Source: an uncultured bacterium
Lineage (GTDB): Bacteria > Patescibacteriota > Minisyncoccia > Phycocordibacterales > CAIZLB01
Assembly: GCA_903936565.1 (NCBI GenBank)
Contig: CAIZVZ010000011.1
Span: 1-35,072, forward strand
Length of the DNA stretch: 35,072 nt
Reading direction: 5' to 3'
The notes below the pieces were generated by a model. It was not told the DNA's origin. It did not search any database and saw only the letters and a list, made by a program, of their open reading frames with translations. Position 1 is the first letter of the stretch. Every line of letters starts with the position of its first letter. Made by a program: the position numbers and the translations under genes. Positions 1 through 10,017 of this stretch are shown here, piece by piece.

Positions 1-1
1 C

Positions 2-571
2 TCACACGCTCCAAGTACAGCAACTTCAACAACTGTAACTGGTTTGACTGCAAATACGAGTTATCTTTTTGCTGTATCAGCAATTAACTCTGTTGGAACT
101 AGTTCTCCAGCTACGGTAAGTACATCTACGAGTGCTGTGGTTGAGGAAAACAATTCACCAGCAACTTCATCACCAACGGTTATAACACCGCCAACACCAA
201 GCAATACAAGCACCATAAGCACTGGTGGAGGTAGTTTGCCTGCATATTTATTAAAGTCATTACTTGCAGGAGATGTAAAATCAGAGGTGCGAGCAAACAA
301 TTCTAAAACTCCAATAGCTTTTACAAAGTCATTAAAATCTGGGTCTTCGGGCGAAGAGGTAAAGAACCTACAAATATTCCTAAATAAAAATGGCTTTTTG
401 ATCAATAGCAAAAAAGGAAAGGTTGGATCTATTGGACACGAAACAAAAACATTCAGTTCATTAACAAAAAATGCACTAATGAAATATCAGAAGAAATTTA
501 AAATTTACCCTGCTGATGGAACATTAAATAAGGCAACAAGGTCTCATATAAACAAAAAAAATAATAATTAG
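2..571 (+). CDS. Secreted/surface protein C-terminal fragment: fibronectin type III-like segment plus C-terminal peptidoglycan-binding (PGBD)-like domain; 5' end lies outside the window
   Basis: Frame is open to the left edge (SHAPSTATSTTVTGLTANTSYLFAVSAINSVGTSSPATV, FN3-like); C-term SGSSGEEVKNLQIFLNKNGF...LTKNALMKYQKKFKIYPADGTLNKATRSHI resembles PG_binding_1. Listed start at 44 is a TTG inside the open frame. Confidence 0.75.
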   Translation, partial: SHAPSTATSTTVTGLTANTSYLFAVSAINSVGTSSPATVSTSTSAVVEENNSPATSSPTVITPPTPSNTSTISTGGGSLPAYLLKSLLAGDVKSEVRANNSKTPIAFTKSLKSGSSGEEVKNLQIFLNKNGFLINSKKGKVGSIGHETKTFSSLTKNALMKYQKKFKIYPADGTLNKATRSHINKKNNN

Positions 572-585
572 GATTAGGATTAGAT

Positions 586-615
586 AAAAAACCTCAGAAA
601 TTTCTGAGGTTTTTT
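586..615. terminator. Bidirectional intrinsic terminator between convergent genes
   Basis: Perfect inverted repeat aaaaaacctcagaaa/tttctgaggtttttt, A/T tracts on both sides, between the + strand CDS end (571) and dnaJ end (647). Confidence 0.85.
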
Positions 616-646
616 ATGTGTTTTACATTATATTTATTCTATTAAA

Positions 647-1768
647 TTATAGACCTTCCCTCCTTAAGTCCTCCAATAGTTTCTTTGACTCCCTTGATAA
701 TTTCTTTGGAATATTTATAGAAATCTTAAACAATAAATCACCTCTGTGTGACGCTTTATTATCCATCGGAACCCCCCGACTCCTAACCCTAAGCATTTCT
801 CCATGAGTGATTCCAGCTGGGATTGTCAAAGTTAGTTCTCCATCCAGTGCTTCAACTCTTACATCCGCCCCAAGTAGCGCGTCTGTCAACTTGATGTCAA
901 GAGGATATATCAAATTATATCCATCCTTAACAATCTTTGAGTGATTCTTGATGTGAAGTTTGACATATAAATCGCCCGAAATTCCACCAGTTACTGACTC
1001 ACCTTTTCCTTGAACTCTAAGTGAATCGCCTGGATTAATTCCTGGAGGAATAATTACATTTATTGTTTCAGTACTATGAGTGGTTCCCACACCTCTACAG
1101 ACATGACATTTCTCCTTTGGCACTTTACCTGTTCCAAAACATTTATCACACGTCACTGCATTTTGCATTTGACCAAAGAATGTACGTTTAATTTCGTGAA
1201 CGGTTCCAGTTCCATGGCATGTAGCACAATCATCAAATTTAGTATTTGACTCTCCTCTTGTGCCGTCACAGTGCTTACAGGTGCTATCCTTGCTGACTTG
1301 TATTTGTTCTTCTTTTCCAAAAATAGAGGATTTGAAATCAAGTTCAATATCGATTTCAATGTCTCGTCCCCTTCTTTGTTTTTTGGATGACCCTCTTCCC
1401 CCACCACCAAACATACTTCCAAAGATATCCCCTAAATCAAATTCAACTCCATTACCTCCAAAACCTTGTCCACCAAATCCTCCTTGAAAACCTGAAAAAT
1501 CAAAACCTCCAAATCCACCCTGACCTTGGCCATTGAATCCCCCACCACCAAATCCACTTGGACCATCAGCGCCAAACTGATCATATTGAGCACGCTTATT
1601 GTCATCAGACAGCGTACTATATGCCTCAGATATTTCTTTGAATTTATCCGCGTTCTTTGGATTTTTATCTGGGTGATGCTCGTGCGCTAGTTTTCTGAAT
1701 GCCTTTTTTATATCATCCTTACTTGCTCCTTTATCAACCCCCAGTGATTTATAATAGTCTTTTGCCAT
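647..1768 (-). CDS. dnaJ: Chaperone DnaJ
   Basis: J domain with HPD (HEHHPDKNP), Gly/Phe-rich region, four CxxC zinc-finger repeats (CKHC, CATCHGTG, CDKCFGTG, CHVCRGVG), C-terminal substrate-binding region. Confidence 0.97.
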   Translation of the reverse strand: MAKDYYKSLGVDKGASKDDIKKAFRKLAHEHHPDKNPKNADKFKEISEAYSTLSDDNKRAQYDQFGADGPSGFGGGGFNGQGQGGFGGFDFSGFQGGFGGQGFGGNGVEFDLGDIFGSMFGGGGRGSSKKQRRGRDIEIDIELDFKSSIFGKEEQIQVSKDSTCKHCDGTRGESNTKFDDCATCHGTGTVHEIKRTFFGQMQNAVTCDKCFGTGKVPKEKCHVCRGVGTTHSTETINVIIPPGINPGDSLRVQGKGESVTGGISGDLYVKLHIKNHSKIVKDGYNLIYPLDIKLTDALLGADVRVEALDGELTLTIPAGITHGEMLRVRSRGVPMDNKASHRGDLLFKISINIPKKLSRESKKLLEDLRREGL

Positions 1769-1825
1769 TTTGTGTTTTGATTTTCGAGGACGATTCCTCT
1801 TTTATTTTATTAATTGTATGACGAA

Positions 1826-1856
1826 TGTCTCTCGTGCAATGGTTGCACGATAGACA
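1826..1856. other. Stable hairpin in dnaK-dnaJ intergenic region
   Basis: tgtct-c-tcgtgcaa-tgg-ttgcacga-t-agaca: 5+8 bp stem with one mismatch. Confidence 0.7.
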
Positions 1857-1898
1857 CCCGCTCGCACAGAAGCGTGCGATTTGTAAAAAATAGTTTAA

Positions 1899-3812
1899 CT
1901 ACTTTGTCTCAGCGTCTCTAATGTTTTCTCCTTCGGCTTGTCCTGTTGATGAAGTATCAGATCCCGCTCCAGCTTCAGCACCTTCAGTTGCAGCACCCTC
2001 AGGTGTTGCTCCAGCCTTACTCATGGCTTCACCAATTTTAGACATCTCAGCTGATAATTCCTCGGTTGCCTTTTTAACAGCATCCAGCTCTCCTGTGTCC
2101 TTAATTGCACGAAGTGCAGAAATCTTTTCTTCAACGCCAGTTACAATTTCAGCTGGGATTTTCTCTTTATTTTCCTTGATAGCCTTCTCCGCTGTGTAGA
2201 TCATGTTATCTGCCATGTTTCTTGCTTCAATTTCTTCCTTCTTCTTTTCATCTTCAGCCGCATACATTTCAGCATCCTTCTTCATCTTCTCGATATCATC
2301 CTTTGAAAGACTTGAACTTGCTTCAATTCTAATTGACTGCTCTTTGTTTGTAGTCTTTTCTTTTGCTTTCACATTTAGAATTCCGTTTGCATCAACATCA
2401 AATGTTACTTCAACTTGTGGCATTCCTCTAGGTGCTGGTGGAATACCATCTAGAATAAATCGTCCGAGTGACTTGTTGTCTTTTGCAAGAGCACGCTCCC
2501 CTTGAACAATGTGAATTTCCACAGATGGTTGATTATCAGCTGCAGTTGAAAAGATTTGTGAACGAGATGTTGGAATGGTTGTGTTTCTCTCTACTAATTT
2601 TGTTGCAACATTTCCCATAGTCTCAATTCCAAGTGAAAGTGGAATAACATCGAGAAGTAAAATATCTTTTACGTCTCCCGCCAAAACTCCACCTTGAATT
2701 GCAGCGCCAAGCGCCACAACTTCATCTGGGTTAATAGTCTGATTTGGTTCCTTACCAAAGAAAGCCTTAACAGCTTCTCTGATTTTTGGCATTCTTGTTT
2801 GGCCTCCAACCAGGATTACTTCATTAATTTCTCCAACCTTAAATGGTGATGCCTCCAAAGCACGCTTTGTGATTTGCATTGCACGCTCAACATACTCATC
2901 TGCAATTTCTTCCAATTTTGCACGAGTTAATTTAAGCACCAAGTGTCTTGGTCCTGATTCATCGTTTGCAATGAATGGAATATTAATTTCAGTTTCTGTT
3001 GCAGTTGAGAGTTCAATCTTTGCCTTCTCAGCTGACTCATCAAGTCTTTGCATTGCAAGAGGATCTTTCTTAAGATCAATTCCATTCTCTTTCTTAAATT
3101 CATCAGCAATGTAATTCAAAAGCTTATAGTCAATGTCACGACCTCCAAGTCTGTGGTCTCCGTCTGTTGCCTTAACTTCCACAACATCATCACCCACTTC
3201 AAGAATTGAGATATCAAATGTACCTCCTCCAAAGTCGAATACTGCAAGTTTCTCATCCTTCTTTTTGTTGAATCCATAAGCAAGAGCTGCAGCCGTTGGC
3301 TCATTGATGATTCTCATTACCTCAAGTCCCGCAATCTTTCCAGCGTCCTTTGTCGCTTGTCTTTGTGAGTCATTGAAGTATGCAGGAACGGTAATAACCG
3401 CTTGAGTGATTTTCTCACCAAGCTTTGCCTCGACGTCTGCCTTTATTTTTGAAAGAATCATCGCTGAAACTTCCTCAGGAGTATAGTTCTTATCTCCCAT
3501 TTTAATATTCACTCCATTGTTATCTGCTTTTGAAATTTCATAAGCAACAGTTTTAAGGTCCGCTTGAACTCCAGATTCATCAAAGCTGTGTCCGATAAAT
3601 CTTTTTATTCCATAAACAGTATTCTTTGGATTTGTCACAGCCTGACGCTTTGCTAATAGTCCAACAAGTCTTTCATTTGTTTTTGAGATTGCGATAATTG
3701 AAGGGGTTGTTCTTGAACCTTCTGCGTTCTCTAGAATCTTTGGTGATCCTGCTTCCATTACAGCAACTGCCGAGTTTGTAGTTCCAAGGTCTATTCCTAT
3801 TATTTTTGACAT
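1899..3812 (-). CDS. dnaK: Molecular chaperone DnaK (Hsp70)
   Basis: [22 protein letters not shown]..., [55 protein letters not shown] signatures. Confidence 0.99.
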   Translation of the reverse strand: MSKIIGIDLGTTNSAVAVMEAGSPKILENAEGSRTTPSIIAISKTNERLVGLLAKRQAVTNPKNTVYGIKRFIGHSFDESGVQADLKTVAYEISKADNNGVNIKMGDKNYTPEEVSAMILSKIKADVEAKLGEKITQAVITVPAYFNDSQRQATKDAGKIAGLEVMRIINEPTAAALAYGFNKKKDEKLAVFDFGGGTFDISILEVGDDVVEVKATDGDHRLGGRDIDYKLLNYIADEFKKENGIDLKKDPLAMQRLDESAEKAKIELSTATETEINIPFIANDESGPRHLVLKLTRAKLEEIADEYVERAMQITKRALEASPFKVGEINEVILVGGQTRMPKIREAVKAFFGKEPNQTINPDEVVALGAAIQGGVLAGDVKDILLLDVIPLSLGIETMGNVATKLVERNTTIPTSRSQIFSTAADNQPSVEIHIVQGERALAKDNKSLGRFILDGIPPAPRGMPQVEVTFDVDANGILNVKAKEKTTNKEQSIRIEASSSLSKDDIEKMKKDAEMYAAEDEKKKEEIEARNMADNMIYTAEKAIKENKEKIPAEIVTGVEEKISALRAIKDTGELDAVKKATEELSAEMSKIGEAMSKAGATPEGAATEGAEAGAGSDTSSTGQAEGENIRDAETK

Positions 3813-3942
3813 AATTATTTAATTTAGTTATTTTTTATAATTTTACGAGTAATATTCTGATAATAGATACTAATAAAAGCCGTGATTTAAACTCAACTCT
3901 AGTTTAGATTAATTAGATTGAATTTTAAATTTGAAAAGTAAA

Positions 3943-4470
3943 TTAAATAATTTTGTTTGGAGATCTTGGCGAAACTGAAGCTATAAGCTGTTTAAGTTTT
4001 GATGACTCTGTACTTTTTGATATCAGCTCGAATCTTGTAATGAATAGTCCCGCGAGTAGCCCAAGTAGAATTGAGAACATCAATACATTTGTTGAACTTT
4101 GATGAGCGGCAAATGAAGGAGAATTTGTTTTAAAAATTGAAGCATCTCTTATAACTTCTTGAAGTAGGATTGGCTCAACTGCATTCTTGATGTGAGCATG
4201 GATTTGTGCAGAAAGCGCTTCGATGTTAATACCCTGAGCTAATTCATCTGAAGAATCAGTCGCGCTACCGCTTGGGTCCGGAAGGGTATTTAAGTTATTT
4301 AGGAAATATTGAACCTCAGTGCCATTAAGCTTTTTGTAAACAAAGTCCTTAGCCTCAAATATCCCAGTACCCGTATTTTGGGCTAAAAAGACAACCACCA
4401 TAAAAACAGCTAATCCAACTTTCATTAGCAATAGCACCTTATGTTTGTAGGTCTTTTGGGCGATTATCAT
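3943..4470 (-). CDS. Hypothetical membrane protein (N- and C-terminal TM segments)
   Basis: Full-length ORF; hydrophobic VLLLMKVGLAVFMVVVFLA and VLMFSILLGLLAGLFI; TATAAT upstream (4485-4490). Confidence 0.65.
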   Translation of the reverse strand: MIIAQKTYKHKVLLLMKVGLAVFMVVVFLAQNTGTGIFEAKDFVYKKLNGTEVQYFLNNLNTLPDPSGSATDSSDELAQGINIEALSAQIHAHIKNAVEPILLQEVIRDASIFKTNSPSFAAHQSSTNVLMFSILLGLLAGLFITRFELISKSTESSKLKQLIASVSPRSPNKII

Positions 4471-4531
4471 CTTTTAAGGCTTATATTATAGCATGGATGT
4501 CAAGGGCTTTCCAGTTCATTATTAACAATTT

Positions 4532-4927
4532 TTAATTATTCTTTAATGCAGCCCAATTTACCAAGGTATATATATTAACCCCTGTTACCCCTGTGTTTTT
4601 AGAAGCGTTATCCGCCGAGGTTAAATCGTCATTCCTATCTTCTTTCTGAGCCTTAAACTCATTAATTAATTTTTGTTTCAATTCTGCTGTAATTGTTAAT
4701 TTAATCCAAAATTCCTGCGGGCTAATTCTCATGCACAAAATATTTTTATATCTATTTGGTAAATCTGCCTCGCTTACAACTGGATCTACTGGTTTTGATA
4801 AATCCATATAAGGCTCGTACATTCCAGAACAAGATACCTTCATATAAAAGGATGCTAGAATAGATAGTATTGCTATCGCGATTAGCGCCATTATAAACAT
4901 AGAGATCTTATTTATTCCCATGCTCAT
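4532..4927 (-). CDS. Hypothetical small membrane-anchored protein
   Basis: N-terminal TM ISMFIMALIAIAILSILASFYM; ORF fits between same-strand neighbours. Confidence 0.6.
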   Translation of the reverse strand: MSMGINKISMFIMALIAIAILSILASFYMKVSCSGMYEPYMDLSKPVDPVVSEADLPNRYKNILCMRISPQEFWIKLTITAELKQKLINEFKAQKEDRNDDLTSADNASKNTGVTGVNIYTLVNWAALKNN

Positions 4928-5003
4928 ATTTTACTAGACATATACAGTCTTGCCTATCTAAAAACAGCAAAGTTATACACAGAGCACTTGGCACCTCTGT
5001 TAA

Positions 5004-6032
5004 TTACATTCCGGTAGTCAAAGACTCTGCGGACTTAGAATAGCCACTCCCGTTAAATTTAAAAGTTTGCTGATACCACTGTGGCCCCGATCTATATGAA
5101 GAAATAACTTCCTTAGCAACAGAATCAACACTTGGGTTGGATATATTTACTAGTATTGAATTTTTATCAAACTTATTTGTTGATGTATTGAATATGTAAT
5201 AATCATAGAAATTATTTACTCCATTGTATCCAGTTGCAGCAAATACAGCTAAGTCATTATATCCATCAAAATTAGCATCTTGATTTGTAATAAATTTTTG
5301 AAAATTATTAGAATTAACAGCAGTTGCAGCAACCACTGCATCTTCGCTAAGAAATACAGTTTGAAGTACCTTACCGTCTTTCTTGACTGAGAATGTATTT
5401 TCAGAAATAACAAAATCCACACCTTTCTTTGGACTTAATGACAGATCGGTAACTTTAACGAAATTGTCCACATTCCACTTATATCTGATTGTTTCGACGA
5501 CCACATTGCCCCCTCCACCGGTGCCTAATTCGCCCACAACCTCCTTCTTGGAATTATCTATATGGATATTAGCTAAATCGCCCAACTGTTGACTGAGGAC
5601 GAATTTATTATCTTTTGGTTGATAGAGGTAAATATTATAATAATCAATAGCATAACGTCCTTGACCATTCGACACTATTGAAGATATATCATTATACCCA
5701 TCAAAATTAAAGTCGCCATCCGTATCAATCACACGATCCCCAGAAATAATATCCGCAAGCGCTGTATCTCCAAGAATTTCTTGATTAACAGCACCTGTAA
5801 TAGTCATCTTCTTTAGATCACAGGAAAGAACTATCTTAATATTTTTGTCGTCCTTAATTTTTCCATCATAAAGGTGTTCACTCTCTCCACTTAGACATAT
5901 AGACTCCTTATTGTTTGATACGATGGGATTTGGATTGGGACCATAATTAACAAATTGTTTTACAGCATATTCCACCCCTATTAGAATCAACAGGACACAA
6001 AGTATAGCCAATATTTTTGTAATCTTTTTCAT
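5004..6032 (-). CDS. Exported/membrane-anchored protein with two VCBS/FG-GAP-like (XAC2610-like) repeats
   Basis: N-terminal hydrophobic anchor; repeated DGDFNFDGYNDISSIVSNGQGRYAIDYYNIYLYQPKDNKF and DANFDGYNDLAVFAATGYNGVNNFYDYYIFNTSTNKF. Confidence 0.7.
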   Translation of the reverse strand: MKKITKILAILCVLLILIGVEYAVKQFVNYGPNPNPIVSNNKESICLSGESEHLYDGKIKDDKNIKIVLSCDLKKMTITGAVNQEILGDTALADIISGDRVIDTDGDFNFDGYNDISSIVSNGQGRYAIDYYNIYLYQPKDNKFVLSQQLGDLANIHIDNSKKEVVGELGTGGGGNVVVETIRYKWNVDNFVKVTDLSLSPKKGVDFVISENTFSVKKDGKVLQTVFLSEDAVVAATAVNSNNFQKFITNQDANFDGYNDLAVFAATGYNGVNNFYDYYIFNTSTNKFDKNSILVNISNPSVDSVAKEVISSYRSGPQWYQQTFKFNGSGYSKSAESLTTGM

Positions 6033-6052
6033 AATAATAATATTAACATATT

Positions 6053-6913
6053 TTATTTTCTAAACACCTTATCAAAACGCATTAGATCAAAACCATCCAC
6101 CTTTGAATTTATAATTTTTGAATTAGTATTATAAATTAAGCCAACAGTGTTCAAACTATCCATACTGGAATATGTCATATTTCCTAGGAGTTGACCGGTT
6201 TCAGATTTCCATATTCTCCAATTTACAGACGATAACGGTACGTCCAAATGATCTAATTTATTACTTTTAAGCGCGAGTTCAACTTCCGTATTTATTTTTT
6301 TATAAACACCACCTAATGCAACATCAGCATCAGAAAATATCGTTACAACAGAGCATGACTTTTGTTGTAGTACACATCTATACTCCCCTACCCGCTCAAA
6401 TGAACCAGAATCATTAGTTTTACTAATTGAAATTAAGTATTCACGTGATGTACTGGAATATGCGGAGTCTGATATTTTGAATATCGGAGTGGTGTCGCCA
6501 ATAACAAAAATATCCTTCGAGATGCCGGTAAAATCCTTAAATAAAGATAAGTTTGGAATAGAAACGTATTCATCTGAAAAAGCTACACCATCCCTTATTT
6601 GTAAGACATTATTATCTACATTCATATAATCACTGGATGATTTCAAAAATAGATTATTATCCTTTATGTACCAATTACCACTATCAACTTCTCTATCGTG
6701 CAAATAATTTGTATATGTTTTATCATCTTTTAACTCTATCTGCTCGTCGTTATATATACTAGCTATGTATGAAATATTTTCAACTTGTCTAGTCTCACTA
6801 ATCTGCTTAAGTGATTCCAAGTTTAGAAATATCAGACCAGCTAGAATTCCAGCAGTTGCAAAAATAATCAGCATTCCTATTCCTATTCTTTTGAATATAA
6901 AGTTTTTGTACAT
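6053..6913 (-). CDS. Hypothetical membrane-anchored protein
   Basis: N-terminal TM IGIGMLIIFATAGILAGLIFL; remainder polar; no recognised family. Confidence 0.6.
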   Translation of the reverse strand: MYKNFIFKRIGIGMLIIFATAGILAGLIFLNLESLKQISETRQVENISYIASIYNDEQIELKDDKTYTNYLHDREVDSGNWYIKDNNLFLKSSSDYMNVDNNVLQIRDGVAFSDEYVSIPNLSLFKDFTGISKDIFVIGDTTPIFKISDSAYSSTSREYLISISKTNDSGSFERVGEYRCVLQQKSCSVVTIFSDADVALGGVYKKINTEVELALKSNKLDHLDVPLSSVNWRIWKSETGQLLGNMTYSSMDSLNTVGLIYNTNSKIINSKVDGFDLMRFDKVFRK

Positions 6914-6944
6914 ACCTATATCATACTAGAATGCATAATACGGT

Positions 6945-7592
6945 CTAGTGTTGAAACACCCTAACCATCGCAGGTCGGAGCACCTTCTCCTTGAACATAT
7001 ACCCCTTTTGAAGTACAGCGGAAACTGTATGATCTAATTTTACATCATCTGTATTATCTACCCCAATCATGTGAAATTTTGCAGGGTCAGCAGGGTCTCC
7101 AATCTCCCCAAATGCCTCTACCCCATTTTTGGCTAAAATTCCCTTAAATTGATTGTAAATTGTCTCCATACCACCCCTCCATTCGCCAGAAACTGCGTTC
7201 CAGGCGTCTTTATTTGACATAGCCATATCAAAGCTGTCTAGTACTGGTAAAAGCTCTTCTAGAAGACCCTGTGCAGCAAATTTATAGAATTCCTGCTTAG
7301 ATTCTTCATCTCTTCTTCGGATATTTATGAACTCTGCCTTTTCCTTTTGCCAACCTGTTAAATATTGCAGTTTTTCATCAATAGCAACCTTCAGTTTTTC
7401 TCGAAGTTGTTTAAGTTTGGCAGAGCTTCCAAGTTCCTTACCCTCCTCGTCAGTATCAACAAACTCCTCAGCGTCAAGGTCGTCAAATTCAGTGTCACCA
7501 GAGTCTATGTCACTAGCTGTTTTAGGAGCGGTAGTTAAGTCGTCATCTAGTTGTATATCGTTGTTTTGGTGTTTGTTTTTGTCGTCTTTCAT
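6945..7592 (-). CDS. grpE: Nucleotide exchange factor GrpE
   Basis: Acidic N-term, coiled coil KEKAEFINIRRRDEESKQEFYKFAAQGLLEELLPVLDSFDMAM, C-terminal AVLQKGYMFKEKVLRPAMVRV. Confidence 0.95.
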   Translation of the reverse strand: MKDDKNKHQNNDIQLDDDLTTAPKTASDIDSGDTEFDDLDAEEFVDTDEEGKELGSSAKLKQLREKLKVAIDEKLQYLTGWQKEKAEFINIRRRDEESKQEFYKFAAQGLLEELLPVLDSFDMAMSNKDAWNAVSGEWRGGMETIYNQFKGILAKNGVEAFGEIGDPADPAKFHMIGVDNTDDVKLDHTVSAVLQKGYMFKEKVLRPAMVRVFQH

Positions 7593-7600
7593 AGGATCTG

Positions 7601-7629
7601 ATTATATATTAGGCTGTCTTTTTTGTTAA
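7601..7629 (-). promoter_or_regulatory. Predicted grpE promoter (-35 TTAACA, 17 nt, -10 TATAAT)
   Basis: + strand attata 7601-7606 and tgttaa 7624-7629, 17 nt apart, 8 nt from the grpE ATG; -35 lies in the 3' end of the ABC transporter gene. Confidence 0.6.
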
Positions 7630-9420
7630 GTTGTTTAGCTGAGCATTGTATATTCTAGCGTAATGACCTCTCTTTTTCATTAATTGATTATGATCACCAT
7701 TCTCAACTATTTTGCCATCTTCAATGAGCATTATTTTGTCAGCCTTTTTGATCGTTGCCATATCATGACTAATATATAGAATTGAAACTGTTCTTGGTAG
7801 ATTCTCTAATTCTTCAAATATTTCTATCTCTGATTCCGCATCAATTGCCGCTGTTGGTTCATCCAAAATCATAACTGAGGCTTCTTTGTAGAAAGTTCTA
7901 GCGAGCGCTAATTTCTGAGACTGACCTTTAGATAAAGATTCACCATTATATGACTTACCAAGCATCGCGTCGAATTTCTTTTCCCATTGATTTACAAACA
8001 CATCGGCTTTACTCTTCTTTAAGCTTGAAATCATTCTTTTCTCATCAAGATTTTCTTCTCTGGACATGTTACTTAACATTATCGAGTCTTTCAACGTTAA
8101 TGCCTTATAATTATTATAGTCTTGCATAAGAACAGATAAATGAGTCCACCATGCTTCTGGCTCTATATTCCTTAGATCTACACCACCAATTGTAATTTTC
8201 CCTTCAGTTGGGTCGTAAATCCTAAGCAATAACTTTACTATTGTGGACTTACCAGCCCCATTAATTCCAATCAAACCAGTTCTTTCTCCAGGCTTTATTA
8301 CAAAGGATATATTATTTAAAATTACCTTATCCGTATCTGGATACTTAAACACCACGTTTTCAAACACAATCTCAGGTCCAACTTCTGGTGTTTTTATAGG
8401 AATAGCGACAGGATTTTTTGTCATCACCAAGGGTGTAACCTCAAAGTACTCAACGATATCTTTTACAAGACCAATATTTTCCTCTTGATACGTTAACGTA
8501 CTAAATATCTCTGATACAGCAGATGAGAATCTATCTATGGTTTGAGAATAAAATAGAAAAGCACCAACTAGGATTGTACCATCAGTGATATGGCCAATTA
8601 ATATAAATATCGTAGCAATGAAAGTAATTATATTTATGACCTCAACCCCAGTGTATTTTCTAAATCGTTCGCTTTCATTTTTCTGAAGTTCATTTTGAGT
8701 ATCTGTAAATATCTTTAAAGTCCTATCTTTAAAGTATTTAAGCGCTCCAAATCTTTTAATCTCCGGCATACTATCACTGTTGGTTATATTGTACTTAAAT
8801 TGATGATATCTTCTTTGATCTTCTCCTTGATTTCCACCCCAAATACCCCAACTTCTCTTGCCATATTTCCTTTCAATCAAAACCTGAGGAATAACTGCGA
8901 TTATTGCAATAACATATATTCTCCAGTCCAAAAGTCCAAGAATCAAAGATGATGTTATAACAATTGAGACGGGACGCATGAAATAAAATACTGATCTAAA
9001 AGTCTCGGTTATTGGCCACATCTGGCGACGCATAGCCCTTTGTTCTAAGTTCTGAAATTTTTGACTCTCTATTCTACCTAGATCAAGACCAGAAACATGA
9101 TCCATGTACATCTTTTCCATCCCAGCCATTATTTTGTAACGAGAAAGTGCGACCAAATAATTTTCCAATCTATCAAATATACTTCTGGCCGACTCAATTA
9201 AAGCCCAGAGCAATGCCAATTTAAATATTAATACAGTTCCAGCGCTTGGAGTTTTGATATAGTCTATCAGACTGTTTATGATGTCTGATGATACCTTAGA
9301 AGCCAGGAATGGTAGTTGGGCACCAACGATCGTTAGAATACCTATGAACACGGTTAATATCGGCGAGTATTTAGTACAGTTTTTAATTGAAAATTTGAAT
9401 ACTTTTAAATAGTCCTTCAT
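7609..9420 (-). CDS. ABC transporter, fused permease/ATPase (exporter type)
   Basis: N-terminal TM domain; Walker A GINGAGKSTIVKL, signature LSKGQSQKLALAR, Walker B SVMILDEPTAAID, H-loop YISHD. Confidence 0.95.
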   Translation of the reverse strand: MKDYLKVFKFSIKNCTKYSPILTVFIGILTIVGAQLPFLASKVSSDIINSLIDYIKTPSAGTVLIFKLALLWALIESARSIFDRLENYLVALSRYKIMAGMEKMYMDHVSGLDLGRIESQKFQNLEQRAMRRQMWPITETFRSVFYFMRPVSIVITSSLILGLLDWRIYVIAIIAVIPQVLIERKYGKRSWGIWGGNQGEDQRRYHQFKYNITNSDSMPEIKRFGALKYFKDRTLKIFTDTQNELQKNESERFRKYTGVEVINIITFIATIFILIGHITDGTILVGAFLFYSQTIDRFSSAVSEIFSTLTYQEENIGLVKDIVEYFEVTPLVMTKNPVAIPIKTPEVGPEIVFENVVFKYPDTDKVILNNISFVIKPGERTGLIGINGAGKSTIVKLLLRIYDPTEGKITIGGVDLRNIEPEAWWTHLSVLMQDYNNYKALTLKDSIMLSNMSREENLDEKRMISSLKKSKADVFVNQWEKKFDAMLGKSYNGESLSKGQSQKLALARTFYKEASVMILDEPTAAIDAESEIEIFEELENLPRTVSILYISHDMATIKKADKIMLIEDGKIVENGDHNQLMKKRGHYARIYNAQLNNLTKKTA

Positions 9421-9510
9421 AAGAATAAAAATTTAATTAATATTAATCAGAAAAATGTTCTTGAAATTATACCACTCTTTGAATTATTCCACTAAATCGC
9501 AACAAAATAC

Positions 9511-9531
9511 AAAAACTCCTTTGTAGGGAGT
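9511..9531 (-). terminator. Intrinsic terminator downstream of rpsI
   Basis: Minus-strand ACTCC-CTACAAA-GGAGT followed by TTTTTG; located 63-83 nt past the rpsI stop. Confidence 0.6.
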
Positions 9532-9593
9532 CTTTGTAATTTTGGTTTTTGAAAGAACTGATTTTGATCTTCCTGTACCTGTATATCTCTGAA

Positions 9594-9989
9594 TTAACGC
9601 TTTGACCACTGTGGAGCCTTTCTCGCTTTCTTCAATCCGAACTTTCTTCGCTCCTTTGCTCTTGGATCTCTTCTTAGAAGTCCTTCACTCTTAAGTACAC
9701 CACGGAGTGCTGGAGTATGCTTCTCGATTGCACGAGCAATCGCATGTCTTACAGCTTCAGCTTGTCCTGCGATTCCTCCTCCAACAACCTTAACTGTGAT
9801 TGCGAACTTGTGTTCTGCTAAATCAAGTGCAGCGATTGCCTTTCCTTGAAGTGTTGCCGTTTTGAAGTATTCAGCTAGTTCCTTGCCGTTTACTGTTATA
9901 GAAGATTTTGTAGACTCAGTGATTCTAGCTCGGGCGCTAGCTGTCTTTCTTCTACCTATTGTCTCTGTATATTTTTTGTGTTCAGTCAT
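9594..9989 (-). CDS. rpsI: 30S ribosomal protein S9 (uS9)
   Basis: IGRRKTASARARI...GGGIAGQAEAVRHAIARAL-like core, C-term RKARKAPQWSKR. Confidence 0.97.
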   Translation of the reverse strand: MTEHKKYTETIGRRKTASARARITESTKSSITVNGKELAEYFKTATLQGKAIAALDLAEHKFAITVKVVGGGIAGQAEAVRHAIARAIEKHTPALRGVLKSEGLLRRDPRAKERRKFGLKKARKAPQWSKR

Positions 9990-10017
9990 ATTATTATTTA
10001 AATTACGATATTGATGT

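Noticed and set aside
1921-2505. Plus-strand ORFs of 92 and 100 aa opposite dnaK (and similar ORFs opposite rpoA, alaS, dnaJ and others)
   Set aside because: Antisense shadows of confidently identified genes; Ser/Phe-rich translations with no independent support.
3813-3942. CIRCE or other heat-shock operator upstream of dnaK
   Set aside because: No TTAGCACTC-N9-GAGTGCTAA-like inverted repeat seen here or upstream of grpE.
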